A DNA stretch of 64,000 nucleotides from JAAYCI01 sp964472465. Lineage in GTDB: Bacteria; Bacillota; Clostridia; Oscillospirales; Ruminococcaceae. The notes below the pieces were generated by a model, which was not told the DNA's origin, did not search any database, and saw only the letters and a program-made list of their open reading frames with translations. The stretch is from NCBI GenBank assembly GCA_964472465.1, contig CAYYLW010000002.1, positions 1 to 64,000 of the forward strand, in the 5' to 3' direction. Within the stretch, counting starts at the first letter, position 1, and each line of letters begins with the position of its first letter. Positions 25,153 to 33,925 of the stretch are shown here, one piece after another. A program made the position numbers and the translations under genes.

Positions 25153-27455
25153 ATTATACCTGTGGAGACGGTGAGATGCAAAACTGGGTTCTTGCCGAAG
25201 AAAGTTTTGACCAGGAGCACCAGGGAAAATGTGAAAGTGTGATGCACCTGGCCAACGGATATGTAGGCATTCGTTCCGCTTTCGAAGAAAATTACCCTGG
25301 TCAAACGCGGGGGATGTTTGTGGCGGGCAGCTTTAACCGCCTACCTGGTGAAGTGGTGGAATTGCCCAATGCCGCCGATGGCTGTGCCATGGAGATAGGG
25401 TTGGATGGAGAGCGTTTCTCCCAAAGCAGTGGCACAGTGGAACACTATTCTCGCAGGCTGAACCTGCGCACAGGAGAGCTTTTGCGGGAATTGCAATGGA
25501 CTTCGCCCAAAAAACGTAGATACCGCCTGGAATTTAGGCGTTTTGTCTCTTGGGAAGAACCGCAGCTCTATGCGCAGCAGGTGACTATTGTCTCTCTGGA
25601 TGGGCCGGTGGTCATCGAACTGAAAACGGGCATCAATGCGCGTGTTACCAACAGTGGGGCGCAGCATTTTTGCGAGGGCACCAAACGGGTTTTAGAAGAT
25701 GAGGTATTGTATCTTACCCAGCAAACCAGCGAGAGCCAATTTTGGTTTGAGCACGCCTGCCTGTGTAAGGCAGATGACCCAAAGGTGAAAAACACCTTTT
25801 ATATGGAGCGTCGCCATCTCTATCAAACCATAGAAGGCCAGGCTGCCCGGCAGGAACCCTGGATAGTGCAAAAGTTCTCATCGGTAGAGGTGCTGGCCAC
25901 AGCACCGGCCGCTGAGGAGGACAGGATGGTGCAAACGGTAAAGCGGCTGCAAAATTGGGCAGGCAGAGGCTACAAAGCTTTGTTCAGGGCCAGCGCCCAG
26001 GCCTTGGCGCGGCGGTGGAACCAGCAAGATATTCGCGTGGATACCGATACGGCTGGCTTGCAATTGGCCATACGCTATGCACAGTATTCCCTAATGGCTG
26101 CCATGCCACCCAACAAAGAAAGTTCCATTGCGGCCAAAGGCCTCAGTGGAGAGGGCTATAAAGGCCATGTGTTTTGGGATACCGAAGTATTTATGCTGCC
26201 CTATTTTCTGCATACCTGCCCACAGCAGGCTCGCCTTTTGCTGGAATATCGCATAGTCCGTATTGACCAGGCCATGGAAAACGCGTCCAATCGAGGATAT
26301 CGTGGCATTATGTTCCCCTGGGAAAGCGCCATAACCGGGCAGGAGGAAACGCCCCGTTTTGCCAATATAGATATATCCACAGGGGCGGCCATGCCAGTTT
26401 GGGCTGGCGAAAAAGAACACCATATCACAGCGGATGTGGCTTTTGCCGTGTGGAACTACTGGCGCTCCACCGGGGATGACGCGCTGATACAGCAGGGGGG
26501 GGCTTTGCTGCTGGTGGGCTGTGCCCTATTTTGGTGTAGCCGCGCCACCTGGATGCCCGAAAAAGGCCGCTTTGAGATTTTGGATGTGGTGGGCCCGGAC
26601 GAATATACCGAGCATGTGAATAACAACGCCTATACCAATTATATGGCTTGGCAGGTGGGGAAATATGCGCTGGCTGTGTGGGAGATGCTCCCCGAGGATT
26701 TGAAAAAAGAGATTGCAGCGCGTTTGAAAGAAAAAAATGTGCCAGGCATATTGGAACACTTCTGTGAAAAATTATACCTTCCCCTGCCCGGCGAAGAGGG
26801 TGTGCTACCGCAGGATGATAGCTTTTTGGGCAAAAAGGTGATTGATATCACCCCCTACAAACAGCACCATGTGAAACAGATGATATTGAAAGACTATAGC
26901 CGGCACCAGGTGGACAATATGCAGGTGCTGAAGCAGGCTGATGCCATCATGCTGATGGCCCTATACCCTCGCCTGTTTTCTGCCGAGATTCAAAGTGCAA
27001 GCTGGGACTATTATGAGCCCAAAACCATCCATGATTCCTCCCTAAGCCATGCGGTATATGCGCTGGTGGCCTGCCAATTTGGCCAGGCGGAGAAAGCCTA
27101 CGAGAGCTTTTTACAGGCAATGCAGATTGACCTTGGGCCAAACCCCTGTTCGTCAGATTTGGGTACGCACACAGCTTCTATGAGTGGAATTTGGATGGAT
27201 ATAGTACAGGGTTTTGCCGGGCTGCGCCGCGCGGGGGATAGCCTTAGCATTTCCCCTTGCCTGCCCAAAGCAATCCGAAGCATTGAACTGGAATTTGTCT
27301 TCCACGCCCGCCGTTACCATTTGCTGGTGAACCAGCAGGGCGTACAATTGGACTGCCAGGATAGCGAAGAGACAGAAGTGCTGGTTTTCGGAGAGAGCCA
27401 CAGGTTTAGCGGCCGCCTTTTGTTGCCACTGGGGCCGCGGGCAGAGCCAGCTTAG
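25146..27455 (+). CDS. GH65 disaccharide phosphorylase, likely kojibiose phosphorylase (YcjT-like)
   Basis: A 769-residue GH65 enzyme with the N-terminal beta-sandwich (HQGKCESVMHLANGYVGIRS near residue 26) and (alpha/alpha)6 barrel motifs GYKGHVFWDTEVFMLPYF near residue 335 and LDVVGPDEYTEHVNNNAYTN near 480, where Glu486 is the expected general acid. The phosphate-binding KQADAIML segment is near 595. GH65 phosphorylases invert the linkage, giving beta-glucose-1-phosphate, consistent with the beta-phosphoglucomutase that follows. E. coli YcjT is a kojibiose phosphorylase; trehalose, nigerose or other alpha-diglucosides cannot be excluded. It overlaps the YcjS-like gene by 7 bp. Confidence 0.88.
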   Translation: MLNYTCGDGEMQNWVLAEESFDQEHQGKCESVMHLANGYVGIRSAFEENYPGQTRGMFVAGSFNRLPGEVVELPNAADGCAMEIGLDGERFSQSSGTVEHYSRRLNLRTGELLRELQWTSPKKRRYRLEFRRFVSWEEPQLYAQQVTIVSLDGPVVIELKTGINARVTNSGAQHFCEGTKRVLEDEVLYLTQQTSESQFWFEHACLCKADDPKVKNTFYMERRHLYQTIEGQAARQEPWIVQKFSSVEVLATAPAAEEDRMVQTVKRLQNWAGRGYKALFRASAQALARRWNQQDIRVDTDTAGLQLAIRYAQYSLMAAMPPNKESSIAAKGLSGEGYKGHVFWDTEVFMLPYFLHTCPQQARLLLEYRIVRIDQAMENASNRGYRGIMFPWESAITGQEETPRFANIDISTGAAMPVWAGEKEHHITADVAFAVWNYWRSTGDDALIQQGGALLLVGCALFWCSRATWMPEKGRFEILDVVGPDEYTEHVNNNAYTNYMAWQVGKYALAVWEMLPEDLKKEIAARLKEKNVPGILEHFCEKLYLPLPGEEGVLPQDDSFLGKKVIDITPYKQHHVKQMILKDYSRHQVDNMQVLKQADAIMLMALYPRLFSAEIQSASWDYYEPKTIHDSSLSHAVYALVACQFGQAEKAYESFLQAMQIDLGPNPCSSDLGTHTASMSGIWMDIVQGFAGLRRAGDSLSISPCLPKAIRSIELEFVFHARRYHLLVNQQGVQLDCQDSEETEVLVFGESHRFSGRLLLPLGPRAEPA

Positions 27456-27481
27456 GCAGAATGAAGCAGAGGGAAGTGACT

Positions 27482-28147
27482 ATGCGGATACAAGCGGTGA
27501 TCTTTGATTTGGACGGGGTACTGTGCCATACAGATCGATACCACTATTTGGCATGGAAGGTGGTGGCGGAGCAAGAGGGGATTCCGTTCACAGAAACGGA
27601 CAACCACCGCCTGCGCGGTGTCTCACGTATGGAAAGCCTGGACATCATTTTGGAAAAAGCAGGCCGGGGGTATACCGGCGAAGAAAAACAGGCGCTGGCG
27701 GAGAGAAAAAACGAGAGGTATAAAGAATACCTGGCAGAGATTGGCCCCGCCGATTTGGTCTTAGGGGCGAGAGAAACCATACAACAGTTGAGAGCGGAGG
27801 CCCTTTTGCTTGCAATAGGATCCTCCAGTAAAAACGCGGGTTTTATTTTGAAACAACTGGATATATTTTCTCTCTTTGATGCGGTGTCTGACGGAAACAA
27901 TATCATGCATTCGAAGCCCGACCCAGAGGTCTTTCTCTGTGCGGCGAAATGGCTTCGAGTGGCGCCGGACCACTGTTTGGTGGTGGAGGATGCCGTGGCT
28001 GGTGTAGAGGCGGCACAAAACGCCGGGATGGTAGCGGTGGCCATTGGCGAGGCCGCACAGGCGGGTATAGCAGGGCATAGCATTCGAGAACTGTGTGAGC
28101 TCCCGCCTTTGGTGAAGGCCATCAACACACAAGAACAAATGAAATGA
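27482..28147 (+). CDS. pgmB: Beta-phosphoglucomutase (YcjU-like)
   Basis: HAD-superfamily mutase converting beta-glucose-1-phosphate to glucose-6-phosphate. Asp9 and Asp11 of FDLDGVL are the phosphorylated nucleophile and acid/base; IGSSSKNAGFILKQL, HSKPDPEVFL and VVEDAVAGVEAAQNAGM are the remaining HAD motifs. The RLRGVSRMESLDIIL cap loop is characteristic of beta-PGM. ATG 27482 has GAGGGAAG seven bases before it; an upstream in-frame ATG lacks a good site. 221 residues. It ends the sugar operon and completes the path from the GH65 product into glycolysis. Confidence 0.9.
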   Translation: MRIQAVIFDLDGVLCHTDRYHYLAWKVVAEQEGIPFTETDNHRLRGVSRMESLDIILEKAGRGYTGEEKQALAERKNERYKEYLAEIGPADLVLGARETIQQLRAEALLLAIGSSSKNAGFILKQLDIFSLFDAVSDGNNIMHSKPDPEVFLCAAKWLRVAPDHCLVVEDAVAGVEAAQNAGMVAVAIGEAAQAGIAGHSIRELCELPPLVKAINTQEQMK

Positions 28148-28156
28148 GGCAATAAT

Positions 28157-28217
28157 AAAACTGCGCCTTTCATGGCAAACAGCGGGAATGCGTGTTTGTA
28201 CAAGAAGGTGCAGTTTT
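28157..28217. terminator. Bidirectional terminator between pgmB and the GH4 gene
   Basis: AAAACTGCGCCTT (28157-28169) pairs with AAGGTGCAGTTTT (28205-28217), 13 bp with a single G-T pair, between two convergent genes. A U-rich arm is present on both strands. Confidence 0.75.
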
Positions 28218-28247
28218 CTGTTGAAAGCTGGATAAAAGAAACTTGGT

Positions 28248-29567
28248 TTAGGAATATGTAGGCATCCAGTTGCCATGTGCTGCCAGCAACTCATCCACCA
28301 TACAAACGATTTGGTCGAGCGAAAGCTCTGCCGCGGTGTGGGGGTCTAGCATTGCGGCATGGTAAATATGTTCTCGCTTTCGTGTGGCGGCGGCTTCCAG
28401 TGTAAGCAATTGTGGTAGTATGTTGGTGGTGTTCATGGCGGCAAGCTGCGTAGGAAGCCGCCCCACCTGGCAGGGGTGAATGCCGGTGCTATCGGCAAGG
28501 CAGGGTACCTCTACACAGGCTTCCTCCGGCAAGTTTTCAATAAGTCGCCCCGTGTTCAGCACGTTCCCTCCAAAATTGTAACAGCCCCCGGTAACCATTG
28601 CCTCTATGATGTGCGAGGCATATTCGTGGCTACGCGTGTGTGGCAATTGGGCTTGCTGCGCAAGGCTTTCATATTCTTTGTTCCATTCCTCTATCTGCAC
28701 CCGGCACCGCCTAGGGTATTCGTCAAGAGGAATGGCGTAACGCTCTATCAATTCCGGGTGATGTGTTTTAATATAGAAAGGATTATATTCGGCATTGTGC
28801 TCGCTGGATTCTGTGCAATAGTACCCCAGCTTGTCTATATAGTCAAAGCGGACCATGTCTTTATGCGGGCTGGCGTTTTTCTCTCTGGCGCGGCGGCGAA
28901 TTTCGGGATAAAGGTCGTTTCCGTGGCGGTCAGATAGTTCTAGAAGCCAAGCCATGTGGTTGATACCGGCAATCTTTTCTTTTCGGCCGTCCAGGTGTTC
29001 CTCTAGGCCCAGTTGTTCCAACAGTTTGCTGGTACACACCTGTACGCTGTGGCACAGCCCGATGGTTTTTATCCCGGTATGCCGCAACAAATAGCTGGTA
29101 AGCACAGCCATGGGGTTTGTATAGTTTAAAAACCAGGCGTCTTTACAAACTTCTTCCATGTCGTGTGCAAAAGCCTCTAGCACAGGAATGGTGCGCAGGG
29201 CACGCATGATGCCGCCAATGCCCACAGTATCGCCAATTGTTTGCCGTAGACCGTATTTTTTAGGGATTTCAAAATCTGTGATGGTGCAGGGGTCATAGCC
29301 GCCCACTTGTATGGCATTCACCACAAAATCTGCGCTTTTTAGTGCCTCCTTGCGCCGTTCCACACCCAGAAAGCTATGGATTTTTGCCTTGCCGCCAAGC
29401 CCTTGATTGATGGCGGTTAGTATGGCAACGCTCTGCTTTAAGCGGCTTTCGTCAATGTCATATAAGGCAATCTGCGCATTGGATAATTCTTTTGCACACA
29501 TGCAATCGCCTAAAACACTGCGCGCAAAGATGGTACTGCCAGCACCCATAAATGTAATTTTTACCAT
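28248..29567 (-). CDS. GH4 family glycosidase, MelA-like alpha-galactosidase
   Basis: NAD+- and manganese-dependent glycosidase of family GH4, 439 residues. It aligns by eye along its length with E. coli MelA: VKITFMGAGSTIFARSVLGD at the start, VNAIQVGGYDPCTITDFE, GGIMRALRTIPVLE, GLCHSVQ (metal Cys), GINHMAWLLEL (metal His), YYCTESSEHNAEYNPF, PLDEYPRRC and YHAAMLDPHTAAELSLD at the end. ATG 29567 has AAAGGTG six bases upstream; an in-frame GTG at 29576 lies within that site. It is divergent from an AraC regulator. No dedicated transporter is adjacent. Alpha-galactosidase is most likely; alpha-galacturonidase or another GH4 activity remains possible. Confidence 0.88.
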   Translation of the reverse strand: MVKITFMGAGSTIFARSVLGDCMCAKELSNAQIALYDIDESRLKQSVAILTAINQGLGGKAKIHSFLGVERRKEALKSADFVVNAIQVGGYDPCTITDFEIPKKYGLRQTIGDTVGIGGIMRALRTIPVLEAFAHDMEEVCKDAWFLNYTNPMAVLTSYLLRHTGIKTIGLCHSVQVCTSKLLEQLGLEEHLDGRKEKIAGINHMAWLLELSDRHGNDLYPEIRRRAREKNASPHKDMVRFDYIDKLGYYCTESSEHNAEYNPFYIKTHHPELIERYAIPLDEYPRRCRVQIEEWNKEYESLAQQAQLPHTRSHEYASHIIEAMVTGGCYNFGGNVLNTGRLIENLPEEACVEVPCLADSTGIHPCQVGRLPTQLAAMNTTNILPQLLTLEAAATRKREHIYHAAMLDPHTAAELSLDQIVCMVDELLAAHGNWMPTYS

Positions 29568-29687
29568 GATGTACACCTTTCCGCCCTGAGGGCTTTGCTG
29601 GCCATATCATAACAAAGCACAAAGGGTTTGCCCAGGGCTTGCTGTGTGATAGTTTTGTTTTTATGTGACTTTGGGGAAGGAGAGCAT

Positions 29688-30462
29688 ATGCGTAAGGATC
29701 TCATGTTAGAAAACCGGCACTTGCCGGGAATAAACCCGCGCGTTTGTGGCACCCAAAGCTGTGCGCCCCGGCATAGCTTTGGGCCGGCTGTGCGGGACTA
29801 TACCCTGCTTCATTATGTGCACACAGGAAAGGGCGTTTTGTGCAAGGCCCGGGGGAAATATTTGGTGGAACCCGGCCATATTTTTGTCATTCAAGCCGGC
29901 GAGACCAGCGTTTATACAGCCGATGCAAAAGAGCCTTGGGCATACTCCTGGGTGGGTTTTGAAAACCGCCTTTCCGCGGAGGAAAAAATTGAGAATGATT
30001 TGATTTTTGCCCCTGCGGCGGGCGGGCTTTTTACCGAGATGACCGATTGCGGTATGGGGAGCGAACTGTATATCTGTGGGAAAATTTATGAACTGTTGCA
30101 TCTGCTTACTTACCCGGCGCCTTCATTACCAGAAGCGGGCCTGTATGTGCGGCTGGCTTTGGATTATATTGAGGCAAATTATATGCAGAAGATTACTGTG
30201 CGGCAGATTGCAAACAGTTTGGGTTTGGAGAGAAGTTATTTCTCCCGCCTGTTCAGCAGGGTGAAAGGCCAGTCTCCACAACAATACATATTGCACTACC
30301 GTCTGGCAAAGGCTTGTACATTTTTGCGGCAGGAACAGCTTCCGGTTGCCCGGTTGGCCGGCCCGGGTTGGCTATGCAGACGCCGCCAGCTTTAGCCATA
30401 TATTTACAAAGTACATGGGGGTTTCTCCCCGCCTGTACACCCAAAGGGCAAAAATGGAATGA
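29688..30462 (+). pseudogene. AraC-family regulator with a frameshift in the second helix-turn-helix
   Basis: From ATG 29688 (GGAAGGAG upstream) the protein has an AraC-type cupin sensor domain (VEPGHIFVIQAGETSVYTAD) and the first HTH (ITVRQIANSLGLERSYFSRL). After QEQLPVARLA near 30357 the frame goes to a stop at 30395. Shifting by one base at the GC-rich GGCCCGGG near 30360 restores the second HTH: RVGYADAASFSHIFTKYMGV and on to a TGA at 30460-30462. One extra base thus breaks the gene, unless it is a sequencing error. Divergence from the GH4 gene marks it as that gene's regulator. Confidence 0.85.
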
Positions 30463-30569
30463 TTTCCATTTTGTGCGCCGGTAAGGCACTGGGGTGATAC
30501 AGGGGCCGGAAATTCTATGCAGAGTATAGATAGGCAACACACACGGCCATTCATCTGGAGGCGGATACC

Positions 30570-31937
30570 TTGGCGGAAAAAAGTGAGGCCCCGAGCGGGC
30601 TGATATTCACAAATGGAGACCTGTGGCGGCTGGTCGTTCCTCTTATTATAGAGCAGTTGTTGATGATGACGGTAGGCATGGCGGATATTGTGATGGTGAC
30701 CTCTTTGGGGGAGGCGGCGGTATCTGCCGTTTCGCTTGTGGATAGCATCAACAGTTTGATTGTCCAGGTTTTTTCGGCGCTTTCCACAGGAGGGGCTGTG
30801 GTGGTGGCACAATATCTTGGCCGCCGGGAGGCAGACAACGCGAAAAAGGCTTCCAAGCAAGTGTTGTACATTATGGCGGGGATTTCTGTGCTTCTTATGG
30901 CCATTGCCTTTGCGTTTAGGCAAGGGATTCTGGTTCTGTTGTTTGGGCAGGTGGAACAGGTTGTTATGCAAGACGCCCTGGTGTATTTTTTGTTGACGGC
31001 TGCCGCCTACCCTTTTATGGGTATATACAATGCGGGTGCAGCCTTATTTCGGGCGGCCGGCAACAGCAAAGTGTCTATGTTTTGTTCGTTTGTAGTGAAT
31101 TTGGTGAATATCTCGGTGAATGCGGTGCTCATTTACCTGTTCCGAATGGGAACGGCAGGGGCGGGTATTGGTACGCTATTATCGCGTGTGGTTGCGGCCG
31201 TTATTGTAGTTGTATTGCTCAAGAGGCGCAACCATGTGCTTCATCTAGGAAAGATTCTTCGCGTTCGTTTTCACAAAGACATGGTGAAGCGCATCTTGAT
31301 TATTGGTGTTCCCAATGGTTTGGAAAACGGGATGTTTCAAATAGGAAAACTTCTCACCCTGGGTTTGATTACCTCTTTTGGCACTGTGGCGGTGGCGGCG
31401 AATGCCATTGCGGGTAGCATCGCAAGTTTGGTGAATATACCCGGCATGGCAATAGGGCTGGCCAGCATCACGGTGGTGGGGCGTTGCATGGGTGCGGGTG
31501 CAATTGACCAAGCGGTTTTCTATACAAAGCGCTTGGTCAAGACCTGCTATCTTTTCATGGCGGTGTTCGGGTTCGGGCTATACGTTACCGCCAGTTTTTG
31601 GGTGGGGTTGTTTCATCTCAATGCAGAAACTGCCACCATGGCGGCAGAGGTACTACGTATTTGTGCCGTTGGTACCATTTTCATTTGGCCGTTGGCCTTC
31701 ACGCTGCCCAATTCCCTGCGTGCATCGGGGGACGCATTATATACCATGGTGGTATCCCAGTGCTCCATGTTTGCCTGCCGGGTTATTCTCAGCTATGTGT
31801 TTGCCTGTGCCTGGGGGCTAAATTTAAAGTTGAGAGGGGTGTGCCTGGCAATGATTGTTGATTGGGCAGTGCGGGCAATTTTTTTCGAGGTACGTTTCCG
31901 CAGGGGAAAGTGGAAATCTCTTCGCCTGATAGGGTAA
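30570..31937 (+). CDS. MATE-family multidrug/metabolite exporter
   Basis: A 455-residue membrane protein with about twelve hydrophobic segments and the MATE repeats MADIVMVTSLGEAAVSAVSL near residue 36, FSALSTGGAVVVAQYLGRRE near 68 and VANAIAGSIASLVNIPGMAIG near 290. It would expel cationic drugs or metabolites using sodium or proton flow. The start is TTG 30570 with TGGAGGCG six bases before it; no in-frame ATG fits. It is monocistronic as far as seen. Confidence 0.9.
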   Translation: MAEKSEAPSGLIFTNGDLWRLVVPLIIEQLLMMTVGMADIVMVTSLGEAAVSAVSLVDSINSLIVQVFSALSTGGAVVVAQYLGRREADNAKKASKQVLYIMAGISVLLMAIAFAFRQGILVLLFGQVEQVVMQDALVYFLLTAAAYPFMGIYNAGAALFRAAGNSKVSMFCSFVVNLVNISVNAVLIYLFRMGTAGAGIGTLLSRVVAAVIVVVLLKRRNHVLHLGKILRVRFHKDMVKRILIIGVPNGLENGMFQIGKLLTLGLITSFGTVAVAANAIAGSIASLVNIPGMAIGLASITVVGRCMGAGAIDQAVFYTKRLVKTCYLFMAVFGFGLYVTASFWVGLFHLNAETATMAAEVLRICAVGTIFIWPLAFTLPNSLRASGDALYTMVVSQCSMFACRVILSYVFACAWGLNLKLRGVCLAMIVDWAVRAIFFEVRFRRGKWKSLRLIG

Positions 31938-31990
31938 TAGAGGAGAAAGCCTCCGGCAATTTTAGTACGGCTGGATTGACTGCGAAGGGT

Positions 31991-32024
31991 GGCGCCTGTC
32001 ATAGCGGGTGGCGGGGGCGCCTTT
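31991..32024 (+). terminator. Terminator-like hairpin after the MATE gene
   Basis: GGCGCC (31991-31996) pairs with GGCGCC (32016-32021) and TTTCTCTT follows. Between it and 32222 there is AT-rich sequence with a possible promoter (TTGTAT, 17 bp, TAAAAT, about 32116-32144) but no gene. Confidence 0.5.
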
Positions 32025-32222
32025 CTCTTCTGCAAAAGCCCATTTCTCGGCCACCCCCCGAATGTACAAAATCAACATCTTTGTCTCTCGTTGTGCCAAA
32101 ATTTTATGAGGTCTATTGTATTTTGGTGGTTTTTGTATTAAAATGGGGCCAGAAGCTGGGTGAAGCGCTTTTGCAAATAAGGGCTGCTACCACCACAAAT
32201 TGCCATAAGGAGCAAGCTTGCT

Positions 32223-32564
32223 TTGGAGGATGAAAAGAAGTATATCAAGCAAAATATTGCAAAAGAATATACACGTATCTGCCAAGAAATTTTTCGAGTG
32301 GGTGTGCAGCGTATTCGCATCAATGTCACCGCACAGTGTATCACTATTATGACCGAGCAAAACCAAAGCGCCTTCATTGAAACACTGGCAAGGGAGGATT
32401 ACCCTGAGCTGGCGGCAGAGGTGGGGCATAAGATGGGGCGCATTTTTAAAAAGCGCTTGTTGGAGGCGTGCACACAACGGCTTGGAATTCCCGTTATGCG
32501 TATCTTTCGCGACTATGAGGAGGGTGTAACTTTCACCTATATTCAACTGGCTGAGGAATTGTAA
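32223..32564 (+). CDS. Small DUF2294-like protein
   Basis: A 113-residue soluble protein, probably DUF2294. Visible family features are an N-terminal helix ending in IFRVGVQRIRINVTAQCITI, a central TLAREDYPELAAEVGHKMGR and a C-terminal TQRLGIPVMRIFRDYEEGVT. The start appears to be TTG 32223 with AAGGAG about ten bases upstream; an ATG at 32230 is out of frame and gives only a short peptide. Function is unknown. It stands alone before the BMP operon leader. Confidence 0.6.
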   Translation: MEDEKKYIKQNIAKEYTRICQEIFRVGVQRIRINVTAQCITIMTEQNQSAFIETLAREDYPELAAEVGHKMGRIFKKRLLEACTQRLGIPVMRIFRDYEEGVTFTYIQLAEEL

Positions 32565-32629
32565 ATGGTGGAAAATTCTGTGTTATTGGCCATGGCGTAA
32601 AACAATAAAATTATATTGCAAAGTGTTTG

Positions 32630-32750
32630 GGAAGCTGCCCCATGGCAGTGCCCGGCATTATGCGAAGCCCTGAAGGTATCGGAATAAATTTTGTTCAGGC
32701 ACCGCAGGCGGAAACCCCAAGAGGGGGGTCTCTGCCTGCGGTTTTCTTTT
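32630..32750 (+). promoter_or_regulatory. Leader of the BMP transporter operon with terminator (leader A)
   Basis: Contains a CTGCC-CCAT-GGCAG hairpin (32635-32648), the words GGCAGTGC (32644-32651) and CTGAAGG (32670-32676), then a strong terminator: ACCGCAGGC (32701-32709) with GCCTGCGGT (32734-32742), an inner ACCCC/GGGGT stem, and TTTCTTTT. The permease start is 96 bp further on. The same two words with nearly the same spacing, again followed by a terminator, occur before the binding-protein gene at 36.5 kb. I infer a regulated-termination leader; I could not assign a known riboswitch class. Confidence 0.55.
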
Positions 32751-32838
32751 GTGTTCATTTGTTCTGCACGGTTTTGATGCATAAGAGACAAACTTGCTTT
32801 GAGCAGCATAATTCAACGGCAGAAGAAGGAGGATGAAG

Positions 32839-33921
32839 ATGAAGGAACGAACACGAAAAGGAAAGGTGACACAAGGGCTACAGTCTCTTTTGTATCCGGT
32901 ACTGGCGCTTATTTCGGCGCTAGCCATTGGCGCCGTGCTCATCAGCGCTATGGGCTTTGATTGGGTGCTGGCTTACAAAAGCTTACTGGCGGGTAGTTTT
33001 GGCAATTACAAGGCCATCACAGAGTCACTTGTAAAAGCAACCCCCCTTATTTTTACCGGTATTAGCTTCGCCATGGCCCAGCGCTGCGGGATGATCAACC
33101 TGGGGGCCGAAGGGCAGGTCTATATGGGTGGGTTATTTGGCAGTTTTGTGGCCCTTGGTTTGCAGGGTTTACCCCGTGCTATCCATCTGCCGCTTACCCT
33201 GGTGGCTGGTTTTGTGGGGGGCGGTTTGCTGGGTTTGCTCATCGGTTTCTTAAAGGTGCGCTTTGGAGCCAGTGAACTGATTGTGGGGATTATGTTCAAC
33301 TATATAGCCATCAAGTTGGTGAGCTATATGGTAACCGGCCCTATGAAAGAGCCGCCCGGCATCTATGATCAAACCGCTATGATGCCGGCCTCTGCCACCT
33401 TGCCGCGCATTTTGCCAGATACGCGCTTAACGGCGGCCTTCCTGCTGGCGGTGGCCAGCGTGTTGGTGTTCCACATTCTGTTTTGGAAAACCACCAAAGG
33501 GTATGAGATGCGCTGTGTGGGGCTGAGCGCCACGGTGGCAGAATATTCCGGCATACGCGTAAAACCCAACATGATGCTGGCGATGTCTCTATCTGGGGGT
33601 TTCGCGGGTTTGGGGGGCTGCTGCGATGTAATTGGCGTGCAGTTCAGGTTGCTGGCGGACTTTTCGCCCCAGTACGGCTTCGACGGTATCGCCGTGGCTT
33701 TGTTGGGAGGTTGTACACCGCTGGGCGTACTATTGTCCGGTATTCTTCTAGGGGCTTTAAAAAGTGGTAGCAACACCATGAAAATGCTGGCGCAGGTACC
33801 GGTTGCCGCGGTGCAAATTATCCAGGCGCTCATTATTATTTTTGTTGTAGGACGTGAAATTTATCACATCACCACCAAAAGGTCCAAACAGAAAATGATT
33901 CGTGAACAGAAGGGAGTTTAG
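32839..33921 (+). CDS. BMP-type nucleobase/nucleoside ABC transporter permease 1
   Basis: A 360-residue inner-membrane permease with about ten hydrophobic segments. GMINLGAEGQVYMGGLFGSF near residue 86 and YGFDGIAVALLGGCTPLGVL near 282 are shared with the paralogue at the left edge of the window. ATG 32839 is six bases from GGAGG; the ATG at 32833 abuts the site and is less likely. The tail is basic (TTKRSKQKMIREQ). Part of a full importer with the next three genes. Confidence 0.92.
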   Translation: MKERTRKGKVTQGLQSLLYPVLALISALAIGAVLISAMGFDWVLAYKSLLAGSFGNYKAITESLVKATPLIFTGISFAMAQRCGMINLGAEGQVYMGGLFGSFVALGLQGLPRAIHLPLTLVAGFVGGGLLGLLIGFLKVRFGASELIVGIMFNYIAIKLVSYMVTGPMKEPPGIYDQTAMMPASATLPRILPDTRLTAAFLLAVASVLVFHILFWKTTKGYEMRCVGLSATVAEYSGIRVKPNMMLAMSLSGGFAGLGGCCDVIGVQFRLLADFSPQYGFDGIAVALLGGCTPLGVLLSGILLGALKSGSNTMKMLAQVPVAAVQIIQALIIIFVVGREIYHITTKRSKQKMIREQKGV

Positions 33922-33925
33922 CGGA

